Shown piece after piece: positions 7,318 through 15,715 of a DNA stretch of 44,383 bases (position 1 is the first letter of the stretch; every line of letters begins with the position of its first letter). A model generated the notes under the pieces. The model ran no database searches. It worked only from the letters and a program-made list of their open reading frames with translations, and was not told the DNA's origin. The stretch is from CAYRJA01 sp964424455. GTDB lineage: Bacteria > Bacteroidota > Bacteroidia > Chitinophagales > UBA10324. Location: NCBI GenBank assembly GCA_964424455.1, contig CAYRJA010000012.1, positions 1 through 44,383 of the forward strand. The letters are read 5' to 3'. Position numbers and translations under genes: made by a program.

Positions 7318-8844
7318 ATGTCACTTCCTGTAAAAATTCAAACTGCATTAATTTCAGTTTATCATAAAGACAACCTTGCTCCTATTGTAAATAAACTGAA
7401 TGATTTAGGTGTTACAATTATTTCAACAGGCGGAACCTATGATTTTATCAATTCGCTAAATGTTCCATGTAAAAGGGTAGAAGATATCACCTCTTATACT
7501 TCCATACTTGGCGGACGGGTAAAAACACTTCACCCCAATATTTTTGGAGGAATACTTTCGCGCAGGGGTAACCTTGATGATCAGGTGGATCTTGCCAAAT
7601 ACGACATCAACACTATTGACCTTGTCATTGTTGACCTGTATCCATTTGAAAAAACGGTAAGCAATACTGACGACGAATCTGAAATTATCGAAAAGATTGA
7701 CATCGGTGGTATTTCGCTGATTCGTGCTGCTGCCAAAAACTTTAAAGATGTAGTAGTAATTCCTTCTCAGGAAGAATATAAAGACCTTTTGCATTTGCTT
7801 GAAGAGAAGAAAGGTGTTACAGAAGTGGAAGAGCGGCAATTATTTGCAGCTAAAGCTTTCAACATATCCTCTCACTATGATACTGCTATTTTCAGCTATC
7901 TGAACCGCACTGCAAACATTCCGGTTTTTAAACAGAGTATTCAAAATAGCAGAGCGCTTCGCTATGGAGAAAACCCGCACCAGAAAGGTATATTCTATGG
8001 TAACCTTGATGAGTTGTTTGAGCAACTGAATGGCAAAGAACTTTCCTACAACAATTTAGTTGATATGGATGCTGCCACAGATTTGGTGGAAGAATTTTCC
8101 GATCCCACATTCGTTATTATCAAACATACCAATGCCTGTGGTGTGGCAACAGACAACGACCTCTTATCCGCTTATGAAAAAGCATTAGCCGGCGATCCGG
8201 TAAGCGCTTTCGGAGGAGTGCTTGCCTGTAACAGAAAAGTGGATGCTGCTACTGCTGCAAAAATCAATGACCTGTTTTTTGAAATTCTGATTAGCCCTGG
8301 ATATGATGAGGAATCTTTGAAGATCTTGAAATCAAAGAAGAACAGAATTCTGATTAAGCAGAAAAAAAATGTTACAGTTAGCAGACAATTTAAAAATATT
8401 CTGAATGGAGTAATTGAACAAGACAAGGATTTAAAAACAGAAACAATTGCTGATTTTAAAACTGTAACAGAAACTGCACCTTCCTCTGCAATGCTGAATG
8501 ATTTAGTATTTGCAGCAACAGTATGTAAACACCTGAAATCAAACACAATTGTACTGGCAAAGGACGGACAACTTTTCGGAATGGGCTGTGGACAAACCAG
8601 CCGCGTAGATGCCCTAAAGCAAGCAATTGCAAAAGCAAATTCTTTTGGCTTTAACCTGAAAGGTACTGTGATGGCAAGCGATGCCTTCTTTCCTTTTCCT
8701 GACTGTGTTCAGATTGCGGATGAAGCAGGTATCGGAGGAGTGGTTCAGCCGGGTGGCTCTATAAAAGATCAGGAAAGTATTGATTACTGTAACAAGCACA
8801 AAATGCCGATGGTATTTACAGGTATTCGGCATTTTAAACATTAG
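7318..8844 (+). CDS. purH: Bifunctional AICAR formyltransferase / IMP cyclohydrolase
   Basis: A 508-residue enzyme for the last two steps of de novo IMP synthesis. The N-terminal MGS-like cyclohydrolase domain (about residues 1-200) shows ISTGGTYDFI and GGRVKTLHPNIFGGIL. The AICAR transformylase domain shows RYGENPHQKG, the catalytic KHTNACGVAT (Lys-His pair near residues 267-268), DPVSAFGG and the C-terminal SDAFFPFPDCVQIADEAGIGGVVQPGGS. Length and ending (FTGIRHFKH) are normal. ATG start. Five TGTAACA motifs lie inside the gene and one just after it. It converges with the ribosomal protein operon. Confidence 0.97.
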   Translation: MSLPVKIQTALISVYHKDNLAPIVNKLNDLGVTIISTGGTYDFINSLNVPCKRVEDITSYTSILGGRVKTLHPNIFGGILSRRGNLDDQVDLAKYDINTIDLVIVDLYPFEKTVSNTDDESEIIEKIDIGGISLIRAAAKNFKDVVVIPSQEEYKDLLHLLEEKKGVTEVEERQLFAAKAFNISSHYDTAIFSYLNRTANIPVFKQSIQNSRALRYGENPHQKGIFYGNLDELFEQLNGKELSYNNLVDMDAATDLVEEFSDPTFVIIKHTNACGVATDNDLLSAYEKALAGDPVSAFGGVLACNRKVDAATAAKINDLFFEILISPGYDEESLKILKSKKNRILIKQKKNVTVSRQFKNILNGVIEQDKDLKTETIADFKTVTETAPSSAMLNDLVFAATVCKHLKSNTIVLAKDGQLFGMGCGQTSRVDALKQAIAKANSFGFNLKGTVMASDAFFPFPDCVQIADEAGIGGVVQPGGSIKDQESIDYCNKHKMPMVFTGIRHFKH

Positions 8845-8900
8845 GATGCTTTCATTAGCTGTAACATGCTCTCATTACATCATAAGAGAATGAATACACT

Positions 8901-8940
8901 ATAAAAAGAGAAACTGCTCCTTTACTGGAACAGTTTCTCT
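8901..8940 (-). terminator. Intrinsic terminator of the rpsH-rplO operon
   Basis: A perfect 10-base stem, AGAGAAACTG (8907-8916) with CAGTTTCTCT (8931-8940), extended inward by three more pairs. On the minus strand the stem is followed by TTTTTAT (8907 to 8901), a proper T-run. It lies 25 bases after the rplO stop codon. Its plus-strand flank is not T-rich, so it mainly serves the ribosomal genes. Confidence 0.8.
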
Positions 8941-8964
8941 GATATAACTCTATTAAACTATTTC

Positions 8965-9411
8965 TTAAATAATTGTAACACTTCCACCGGCAGCTTCAAT
9001 TGCTTTCTTTGCTGACTCAGTGATAGCATTTACTTTCAACTCAAGCTTAGTTTTAATTTCGCCGCGACCCAGTACTTTAATTTTTGAATCCTTCTTTACG
9101 ATGCCACCTTTGTGGAGTGTGTCGTAATCAATCGTGCTGAATTTGTGTTTTTCAACTAAAGTCTGAAGAGTATCCAGGTTAAGGACATGATATTCTTTAC
9201 GGAATAAATTCTTAAAGCCGAATTTTGGAACCCGACGCTGTAACGGCATCTGTCCACCTTCAAAACCAAATTTGTTTACTGTTCCTGAGCGCGATCCTGC
9301 TCCATTCATGCCGCGTGTAGATGTTCCACCACGTCCGCTTCCTTGTCCGCGTCCGACTCTTTTTTTATTTCTTACTGATCCTTTTGCCGGTTTTAAATTA
9401 TGTAGTTCCAT
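8965..9411 (-). CDS. rplO: 50S ribosomal protein L15
   Basis: A 148-residue large-subunit protein. The start MELHNLKPAKGSVRNKKRVGRG and the Gly/Arg-rich segment GQGSGRGGTSTRGMNGAGSRSG (about residues 23-44) are the L15 signature, followed by GGQMPLQRRVPKFGF. It is the last gene of the minus-strand ribosomal cluster. In most bacteria secY follows rplO; here a terminator and convergent purH follow instead. Confidence 0.96.
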   Translation of the reverse strand: MELHNLKPAKGSVRNKKRVGRGQGSGRGGTSTRGMNGAGSRSGTVNKFGFEGGQMPLQRRVPKFGFKNLFRKEYHVLNLDTLQTLVEKHKFSTIDYDTLHKGGIVKKDSKIKVLGRGEIKTKLELKVNAITESAKKAIEAAGGSVTII

Positions 9412-9448
9412 TTTATTTATGATTCACTGATTAGAATGATTACACTGA

Positions 9449-9628
9449 CTAAATCTGCTCAACCTTTACAAGATGTGAAACTGCTTTTACCATTCCGAGA
9501 ATTTGTGGAGTGGCTTCCAGTTCCACTGACTGATTCAGTTTATTTATGCCAAGTGCTTTTATGGTTTTCTTTTGACGCTCTGTTCTGTCAATCGCACTTT
9601 TTATCTGTGTTATTTTAACTTTTGCCAT
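9449..9628 (-). CDS. rpmD: 50S ribosomal protein L30
   Basis: A 59-residue gene found by translating the gap between rpsE and rplO. The protein begins MAKVKITQIKSAIDRTERQK, continues with LGINKLNQSVEL near residues 27-38 and ends MVKAVSHLVKVEQI, which is the L30 pattern (short basic protein with the TIKALGL-like turn and a C-terminal HLV segment). ATG start at 9628, TAG stop at 9449. The position between S5 and L15 is the universal one. It lies 37 bases after the rplO start and 12 bases before the rpsE stop. Confidence 0.95.
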   Translation of the reverse strand: MAKVKITQIKSAIDRTERQKKTIKALGINKLNQSVELEATPQILGMVKAVSHLVKVEQI

Positions 9629-9640
9629 TTCTCAGTTTTA

Positions 9641-10159
9641 TTAACCGTTAAAAACTTTTTTCAAATTGATATTTCTCGTACGGGCAACACCGATAGGATC
9701 GCGTAAGTCAGTAAGCGCCTTGATGGTTGCTTTCACTACATTATGCGGATTGGTTGATCCGAGAGATTTTGCCAATACATCTGTAACACCTGCGCTTTCC
9801 AGCACAGCACGCATAGCACCGCCTGCAATTACGCCTGTTCCGTTTGCTGCGGGCTTAATCCAGACTTTAGAAGCACCGGCTTTAGAGGTTTGCTCATGGG
9901 GAATAGTACCCTTCAGCAGCGGAACCTTCAACAGGTTCTTTTTTGCATCATCTATTCCTTTGGTGATGGCTTCCTGCACTTCACGTGCTTTTCCCAAACC
10001 CTGTCCTACAATTCCGTTTCCGTCACCTACAACTACAAGAGCAGAAAAACTGAATGTTCTCCCTCCTTTTGTTGTTTTTGTAACACGCTGAATGTTCACG
10101 ACCTTTTCTTTCAGATCCAGTTCGCTGGCTTTTACTCTTTGAATATTTGATTGAGACAT
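9641..10159 (-). CDS. rpsE: 30S ribosomal protein S5
   Basis: A 172-residue small-subunit protein. The S5 N-terminal double-stranded RNA-binding domain shows LKEKVVNIQRVTKTTKGGRTF and VVGDGNGIVGQGLGKAREVQEAI (about residues 16-67). The C-terminal domain shows AGGAMRAVLESAGVTDVLAKSLGSTNPHNVVKAT (about 117-150). Normal length and order between rplR and rpmD. ATG start. Confidence 0.97.
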   Translation of the reverse strand: MSQSNIQRVKASELDLKEKVVNIQRVTKTTKGGRTFSFSALVVVGDGNGIVGQGLGKAREVQEAITKGIDDAKKNLLKVPLLKGTIPHEQTSKAGASKVWIKPAANGTGVIAGGAMRAVLESAGVTDVLAKSLGSTNPHNVVKATIKALTDLRDPIGVARTRNINLKKVFNG

Positions 10160-10184
10160 TTTGTAATTGTATTGTTTTAAAAAA

Positions 10185-10532
10185 TCAGAATTGAAGACCG
10201 CCTTCTCTTGCTCCTTCTGCCAGTGCTTTCACGCGTCCATGGTACAAATATCCTCCGCGGTCGAAGGTCACTTTGGTGATTCCTGCATCAGCACATTGTT
10301 TTGCAATGGCTAACCCCACCTGTTTTGCTCTCTCAGATTTCTTTCCTGTCAGGTCTTTTAGTTTTAATGATGAAGCCGATACGAGCGTGTGGCTTGTTTC
10401 ATCGTTAATCACTTGAGCATAAATTTCATCATTACTGCGGAATACAGACAAACGGGGGCGTTCAGCATTCCCGTGAATTTTTTTACGGATTCTCCTTTTT
10501 ACTTTTTGTCTGTTGGTTATATGCGTTGGCAT
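10185..10532 (-). CDS. rplR: 50S ribosomal protein L18
   Basis: A 115-residue 5S rRNA-binding protein. Marks are RIRKKIHGNAERPRLSVFRSNDEIYAQVI near residues 14-42 and the C-terminal FDRGGYLYHGRVKALAEGAREGGL. Normal length, ATG start, and the normal position between rplF and rpsE with short spacers on both sides. Confidence 0.97.
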   Translation of the reverse strand: MPTHITNRQKVKRRIRKKIHGNAERPRLSVFRSNDEIYAQVINDETSHTLVSASSLKLKDLTGKKSERAKQVGLAIAKQCADAGITKVTFDRGGYLYHGRVKALAEGAREGGLQF

Positions 10533-10562
10533 AATTTATTGTTTAGTTCAATTTCTTAGAAT

Positions 10563-11129
10563 TTATTTTGCCGAAGCTGTTGCAGCAGATTTACCTGCTT
10601 TGCGGCGAAGAATTTCTTCGCGGTATTTGACTCCTTTTCCTTTATAAGGTTCCGGACGGCGCACATCGCGAATCTTTGCTGCCATTTGTCCGAGCAATTG
10701 CTTATCGGCTGATTCCAGTGTTACAATCGGGTTCTGTCCTTTCAGTTGTTCTGCTTTTGCTTTGATTTCTTTAGGCAGGATAAAAAGAACAGGGTGAGAA
10801 AACCCCACGCTCAGTTCCAATTGCTGTCCTTGTGCCGTTGCACGAAAACCCACACCTACCAGTTCCAGTTCTTTGGTATAACCTTCTGAAACACCTTTTA
10901 CCATGTTAGCAAGCAATGCACGGTAAAGTCCGTGTAATGCCTTGTGACGCTTTTGATCCGTTGGTCGCTCCAGTACTACTGAACCTTCCTGTACTTTCAC
11001 TTTAATATCCGTATCCATCATCTGCTTCAACTCTCCCTTAGCGCCTTTTACTGTAACTAATCCATTAGCACCAGTTGTAACTGTAACACCCTTTGGCAGA
11101 CTAACCGGCATTTTTCCTATTCGTGACAT
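10563..11129 (-). CDS. rplF: 50S ribosomal protein L6
   Basis: A 188-residue protein of the large subunit near the factor-binding site. The N-terminus MSRIGKMPVSLPKGV and the C-terminal RRPEPYKGKGVKYREEILRRKAGK (about residues 157-180) are the L6 signatures. An Ala/Ser-rich tail of about ten residues ends the protein, slightly longer than in many species. It follows rpsH after 22 bases. Confidence 0.97.
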   Translation of the reverse strand: MSRIGKMPVSLPKGVTVTTGANGLVTVKGAKGELKQMMDTDIKVKVQEGSVVLERPTDQKRHKALHGLYRALLANMVKGVSEGYTKELELVGVGFRATAQGQQLELSVGFSHPVLFILPKEIKAKAEQLKGQNPIVTLESADKQLLGQMAAKIRDVRRPEPYKGKGVKYREEILRRKAGKSAATASAK

Positions 11130-11151
11130 GGTTCTTCTATTCTTTATTTGA

Positions 11152-11553
11152 TTAATAAATATAACACAGCACTTCGCCCCCTACATTCTGTGCCTTTGCT
11201 TCTTTATCCGTCATTAACCCTTTCGAGGTGGACATCACAGTAATTCCCAATCCATTAATGGTACGAGGGATACCGGCACTTTTTACATACTTTCTTAGTC
11301 CCGGGCGGCTGGCTCTTTCCATAGATCGGATAGCCGGCTGCTTGGTTTCAGGATGATATTTGAGCGCCACCATGATAGTGCCCTGCGGTCCTTTTACATC
11401 ATCAAACTTGTATTTCAGAATATATCCCTTGTCATAAAGAATCTCAGTGAGTTTCTTTTTGAGGTTTGACGAAGGTATCTCCACAATCCGGTGATTAGCC
11501 ATTTGTCCGTTTCTGATACGGGTAAGGTAATCTGCAATAGGATCTGTAACCAT
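11152..11553 (-). CDS. rpsH: 30S ribosomal protein S8
   Basis: A 133-residue small-subunit protein that binds helix 21 of 16S rRNA and in E. coli is the translational repressor of the spc operon. The N-terminus MVTDPIADYLTRIRNGQ and the C-terminus ITVMSTSKGLMTDKEAKAQNVGGEVLCYIY are diagnostic. It is the first gene of this minus-strand group; no rpsN, rplE or rplX lies upstream. Upstream is a well-formed promoter and then a divergent DNA glycosylase gene. That makes rpsH the first gene of its transcript, which is unusual for the spc cluster. Confidence 0.97.
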   Translation of the reverse strand: MVTDPIADYLTRIRNGQMANHRIVEIPSSNLKKKLTEILYDKGYILKYKFDDVKGPQGTIMVALKYHPETKQPAIRSMERASRPGLRKYVKSAGIPRTINGLGITVMSTSKGLMTDKEAKAQNVGGEVLCYIY

Positions 11554-11582
11554 AAATAAAACTTAAAATTTTTTTGGGAGGG

Positions 11583-11612
11583 CAAAGATATTCATTAAAA
11601 TCATTCTGACAA
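11583..11612 (-). promoter_or_regulatory. Promoter of the rpsH-rplO operon
   Basis: On the minus strand TTG (11612-11610) and TATCTTTG (11590-11583) are separated by 19 bases, the expected spacing for a Bacteroidota -33/-7 promoter. The leader to the rpsH ATG at 11553 would be about 20-25 bases. This is the best-formed promoter in the window. Confidence 0.7.
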
Positions 11613-11738
11613 GTAGTTAAATAAAGAAAGTTAAAGGGCTTATTGATACATAAAAGCAAATATATAGAGAACGGATATGCTGATGATTTCATTTATAAAG
11701 GTATTTTGCAATCTGTAAACGCTTATTAATATTTATAT

Positions 11739-12329
11739 ATGAAAGACAAAAAACGCTGTGCGTGGTGTTTGATAGGAAATAATCCGCTGTATATTAAATA
11801 TCATGATGAAGAGTGGGGCGTTCCTTTGCATGACGACCAATTATTATTTGAATTCTTGGTGCTGGAAAGCTTTCAGGCGGGATTAAGCTGGTTGACTGTT
11901 TTAAAAAAAAGAGAGAACTTCAGAAAAGCTTTTTCCAATTTCGATGCTGTTAAGGTTTCAAGGTTCAATGGTAAAAAAGTGGAATCGCTGTTACAGGATG
12001 CCGGTATTATCCGCAACCGATTAAAGATTGAAGCAGCTATCAACAATGCAAAATGTTTTCTCGCAATTCAGAAAGAGTTTGGCTCTTTTTCGAAATATGT
12101 TTGGTCATTTACTAAAGGAAAAACCTTTGTTAATCAATTCAGAAAGATTTCAGATTATCCTTCTAAAACAGCACTCAGTGATACAATGAGCGAAGATATG
12201 GGCAAAAGAGGTTTTAAGTTTCGCGGCTCCACTATCTGCTATGCTTTTATGCAAGCCACAGGAATTGTGGATGATCATGCGTCGGATTGTTTTCGGAAAA
12301 AGGAATTAAAAGAGATAAGGAAGAAATGA
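11739..12329 (+). CDS. tag: DNA-3-methyladenine glycosylase I
   Basis: A 196-residue base-excision repair enzyme that removes 3-methyladenine. The structural zinc ligands of the Tag family are visible: Cys in KKRCAWC near the N-terminus, His in KYHDEEWGVP (about residue 21), and the C-terminal VDDHASDCF His and Cys. The segment FQAGLSWLTVLKKRENFRKAFSNFD (about 46-70) is the helix-hairpin-like core. ATG start. It is divergent from the ribosomal operon and convergent with the T9SS cargo gene, with a strong hairpin in between. Confidence 0.95.
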   Translation: MKDKKRCAWCLIGNNPLYIKYHDEEWGVPLHDDQLLFEFLVLESFQAGLSWLTVLKKRENFRKAFSNFDAVKVSRFNGKKVESLLQDAGIIRNRLKIEAAINNAKCFLAIQKEFGSFSKYVWSFTKGKTFVNQFRKISDYPSKTALSDTMSEDMGKRGFKFRGSTICYAFMQATGIVDDHASDCFRKKELKEIRKK

Positions 12330-12344
12330 AAGTATAACAATCTG

Positions 12345-12388
12345 AAAAGGTGAAGCCGCTATGAATATTCATAGCGGCTTTACCTTTT
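12345..12388. terminator. Bidirectional terminator between tag and the T9SS cargo gene
   Basis: The arms at 12345-12366 and 12367-12388 pair over 22 bases with a single G-U wobble, centred on ATGAATATTCAT. The outer part is AAAAGG...CCTTTT, so both strands have A-rich entry and T-rich exit. It fits a shared terminator for the two convergent genes. Confidence 0.8.
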
Positions 12389-12404
12389 CCATTTCAGGAA
12401 TTTT

Positions 12405-14297
12405 CTATTGTTTTATAAATCTTGAGATTCCGATTTCATCAGTAGTTACAACTCTTACGAAATACATTCCAACAGGTAAAGATTCCGTGTTGAATACATG
12501 GTTGTTGCTTCCTTCTGATAAAAATATATTCTCTTTAATCAGCAGCTTGCCATCCATGCCGATGATTTCAATTCTTGCATCCTTATCTTCCTCTGTGAAC
12601 ATTGTAATGTTTAATTTATCCTGTACAGGATTAGGAAAAACATTAATTGCAAAAGCTGACTCATCCATAAATTCTCCGTTGTCTTCCATCCTTGTTGGTG
12701 AATAACATAGTACATGGGGCACCGTGATAGCTACCTTGTTGAGGTTATTTTTAGTAATGGAATCACAAACCAGCAAATTGCACAGTTGAATAAATTGAGA
12801 ATTAAACTCCGCAACCTTTGGCTGAATCTTCCAGTTATGACAATCCACAGAGTTCACTGCACCGGCAGCATCTGTTTTTATTACATGTGCGTCGGTGATG
12901 GTTCCGGTACCATAGGTGTCATAAGCATTGGTACTTAAAAAATATCCGATAGTGGGATATCTTTTCCCTACAGAAACTACTGATTCGGTTCTTGGAAAAT
13001 TAGGCGTGGTAATCGGGTAATTATTCAGCCATGCAACAGCCCCGGTTGCAGGATCAATCTTTGTAAGATAGGTGTCATTCAATACGCCCAGTTCATCATC
13101 AAACACACCGCCTGTTACAACTACATTTGATCTTGGTGAATGTGCCTGATATATTCCCTGTCCATAAATCCAGTGTCCGGGTGAACCAACGGTGATAATT
13201 TTTCCACTCACAAAAGTTCCGCTAGCTGTGGTAACCCGCATTACCAAACAATCAGTGCCGGGTACCGGTGTGGGAGCCGAACTAATCATGCCGGTGAGAA
13301 CAAAATTCTCGGCAATAGATGCACTTATTCCAAGAGAATTATCTTCAGTCATAATATCCCATCCGGATTGATAAGGCAGAGGAGTAGGAAATATCGGATA
13401 AAAGTATTTCCACCGCATGGTTCCGTCATACCCTACGCGCATTACACATACCATAGTTCCTGCTGCACCTGGCATTGATAGTTCACCCACCACCGTAATT
13501 CCTATAGGGTCATGAACTCCATTCTGAATATATTCTTTGAAGATACAGGATTGATGGGGAGTAAATTTATATGGAGCTTCGTCAGGGGAGGGTTTGTAAT
13601 TGAATCTCCATTTAACATTGCCGTTGGAATCAAGACGAGTAATGGTTGGATAAACCAGTCCGGTGGCAGATTCTGTTGTTTGACTGACCACAAAAACATC
13701 CCTGTTCGGGCACGATTCAACTGAAACCCCAGCTTCGTCTTCATTATTCGGAGAAAGAATATAGCTCGCCCGCGACCACAGAACGGCGCCACTGGTACTC
13801 AGTTTAAAAATGAGTAGTTTTCTTTTATCGGATGGATTTCTCTTATAAAATCCCGTTCCGTAAAAATATTTTTTTGAATCGGGGTCCAACATGTCAATGG
13901 CTAAAGGGGCAGTGCCCGGACAATTAACCGTCTGAATGTCACATGGAGGTGTAGAAGGCGATTGGCTCAATGATGAAATATAAGTGGTATAACCCGCCTG
14001 AATATCAGTTGCTGTATGAATATAGCCGAGACGATTTTTGTTATGATAAAGATTATCCATAATAGAAGCGCCGGCAGAGTTATAGGCTGAAAATAAAATT
14101 TTCTCTGTGACAGAACCCGATACCGGATAAGTTGTATTTCCGAGTACATAATAGTTAGCGCTGACAGCCGAGCCCGCCACATAATTATCATCACTTGGCG
14201 GTAAAAAAGTGTTTTGAAATGTCTGGCTGAATAACGCTTGGGCATTCAGAAGCAGAACTGTAATCAAAATGCTTGTTAAATATTTTGTCTGTTTCAT
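12405..14297 (-). CDS. Secreted protein with T9SS type A sorting domain
   Basis: A 630-residue exported protein. An N-terminal signal peptide (MKQTKYLTSILITVLLLNAQALFSQ, split at about residue 25) is followed by a long beta-rich region with repeated patterns such as TRLDSNGNVKWRFNY, MRVGYDGTMRWKYFY and TKIDPATGAVAWLNNY, each of about 15 residues with a Trp near the end. These resemble beta-propeller strands of the PQQ/Kelch-like kind. The last 80 residues (AINVFPNPVQDKLNI ... GMYFVRVV) form the T9SS C-terminal sorting domain, which directs passage across the outer membrane and attachment or release. Six cysteines (for instance CDIQTVNCPG) could form disulfides. I cannot assign a ligand or activity. 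Confidence 0.8.
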   Translation of the reverse strand: MKQTKYLTSILITVLLLNAQALFSQTFQNTFLPPSDDNYVAGSAVSANYYVLGNTTYPVSGSVTEKILFSAYNSAGASIMDNLYHNKNRLGYIHTATDIQAGYTTYISSLSQSPSTPPCDIQTVNCPGTAPLAIDMLDPDSKKYFYGTGFYKRNPSDKRKLLIFKLSTSGAVLWSRASYILSPNNEDEAGVSVESCPNRDVFVVSQTTESATGLVYPTITRLDSNGNVKWRFNYKPSPDEAPYKFTPHQSCIFKEYIQNGVHDPIGITVVGELSMPGAAGTMVCVMRVGYDGTMRWKYFYPIFPTPLPYQSGWDIMTEDNSLGISASIAENFVLTGMISSAPTPVPGTDCLVMRVTTASGTFVSGKIITVGSPGHWIYGQGIYQAHSPRSNVVVTGGVFDDELGVLNDTYLTKIDPATGAVAWLNNYPITTPNFPRTESVVSVGKRYPTIGYFLSTNAYDTYGTGTITDAHVIKTDAAGAVNSVDCHNWKIQPKVAEFNSQFIQLCNLLVCDSITKNNLNKVAITVPHVLCYSPTRMEDNGEFMDESAFAINVFPNPVQDKLNITMFTEEDKDARIEIIGMDGKLLIKENIFLSEGSNNHVFNTESLPVGMYFVRVVTTDEIGISRFIKQ

Positions 14298-14483
14298 GGG
14301 TAAAAAGTTTTATTGTTTATGCCTACTCTATTGATGGCTTTTCGGCTATCGCCATTGGGGTTATTTAAAGTAGGAAAAATAATATATTAAAATTCCTTAG
14401 GCAAGAAATAAAGAGAAAAAATTTTCGAATTTTTGTAATTGTTACCGCAGATTATATTCTGAACAATGGCTTAAATTCACCTA

Positions 14484-14494
14484 ACTGTAACAGT
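14484..14494. repeat. Perfect palindromic copy of the TGTAACA motif
   Basis: ACTGTAACAGT is an 11-base palindrome around a central A, in the 216-base gap between dnaJ and the T9SS cargo gene. It is one of four copies of the motif that lie fully between genes. A separate small stem AATCAG/CTGATT (14496-14511) stands next to it, just past the dnaJ stop. Confidence 0.6.
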
Positions 14495-14513
14495 AAATCA
14501 GAATACTGATTCG

Positions 14514-15680
14514 TTATGAAAAATAATCCTTCATTTTTTCGAAGAATCCTTTTTCGTTTTTGTTCGGATTGGGCTGGAAGTTCTGATGAGTACGCAGATT
14601 ATCCAATATTTTTTGTTCTTCGCCGGTCAGTATTTTAGGTGTCCAGATATTGACATGGATTAGCTGATCGCCTTTACCGTATGCATTCAGATTCGGAAAT
14701 CCTTTTCCTTTCAAACGGAAAATTTCTCCTCCTTGTGTACCCGGTTTTATTTTAATTTTTGCTTTACCATCAATTGTCGGAACTTCCACACTTGCTCCAA
14801 GCGCAGCATCCATAAAACTGATGTGCAGTTCATAAACTACATTATTTCCTTCGCGTTTTAACTCTGCATCTGCCTCTTCTTCAATCAGAATAATCAAATC
14901 GCCGGAAGCGCCGCCACGCTCACCTACATTTCCCTTTCCACTCATACTTAGTTGCATACCATCTGAAACGCCGGCAGGAATATCTACTGTGATAGTTTCA
15001 TCTGCATATTCTCTTCCTTCACCTTTACAAGTCGGACATTTAGCAGTAATGATTTGTCCGGTGCCGTTGCAAGTGGGGCAAGTAGTTGTGGTTTGCATCT
15101 GCCCGAGAATGGTATTGGTAACCCTGCGCACATAGCCGGAACCATGACAGGTTTGGCAAGTGGAAAAAGAACTTTTGTCTTTTGCACCGCTGCCATGACA
15201 AGTGTGACAGGAAACATATTTCTTTACTTTAATTTTCTTCTGAACACCTTCTGCCATTTCCTTCAGAGTAAGTGATATTCGGACACGAATATTGCCGCCT
15301 CTAACACCTTGTGAACGACGACTGCCGCTCTGTCTTCCACCTCCAAAGAAATCTCCAAAAGGGCTGCCTTCGCCGAATACATCTCCGAAGTTGGAGAAAA
15401 TATCTTCCATACTCATGCCTCCTCCTCTGAATCCACCGCCACCGGATGCTGCGCTTCCCACTCCCTGATGACCGAAGCGGTCGTATTTAGCCCTTTTATC
15501 TGTATCACTTAGTACTTCGTAAGCTTCTGCTGCTTCTTTAAATTTTTCTTCCGCTTCCTTGTTGCCGGGATTGCGGTCGGGATGATATTGCATAGCCACC
15601 TTACGGTATGCTTTTTTTATTTCATCTGCAGTAGATGTCTTACTGACACCTAATATTTCGTAATAATCTCTTTTACTCAT
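14514..15680 (-). CDS. dnaJ: Chaperone DnaJ (Hsp40)
   Basis: A 388-residue type I Hsp40 that delivers unfolded clients to DnaK. It has the J domain with the HPD motif (MQYHPDRNPG, about residues 31-40), a Gly/Phe-rich linker (about 75-125), four zinc-finger repeats CHTCHGSG, CQTCHGSG, CPTCNGTG and CPTCKGEG (about 155-225), and the C-terminal substrate-binding domains. ATG start. It lies 35 bases after grpE in the same direction; dnaK is not in the window. Confidence 0.97.
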   Translation of the reverse strand: MSKRDYYEILGVSKTSTADEIKKAYRKVAMQYHPDRNPGNKEAEEKFKEAAEAYEVLSDTDKRAKYDRFGHQGVGSAASGGGGFRGGGMSMEDIFSNFGDVFGEGSPFGDFFGGGRQSGSRRSQGVRGGNIRVRISLTLKEMAEGVQKKIKVKKYVSCHTCHGSGAKDKSSFSTCQTCHGSGYVRRVTNTILGQMQTTTTCPTCNGTGQIITAKCPTCKGEGREYADETITVDIPAGVSDGMQLSMSGKGNVGERGGASGDLIILIEEEADAELKREGNNVVYELHISFMDAALGASVEVPTIDGKAKIKIKPGTQGGEIFRLKGKGFPNLNAYGKGDQLIHVNIWTPKILTGEEQKILDNLRTHQNFQPNPNKNEKGFFEKMKDYFS

Positions 15681-15715
15681 TTTAAAATTTCAGAATCATC
15701 ACTACTCTTATCTTT

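Noticed and set aside
11554..11738. A hidden rpsN (S14) upstream of rpsH
   Set aside because: No frame in the gap encodes an S14-like zinc or basic motif; the gap holds the rpsH promoter.
12361..12705. Plus-strand open frame opposite the T9SS cargo gene
   Set aside because: It lies wholly over the terminator and the sorting-domain coding region, which is clearly coding on the minus strand.
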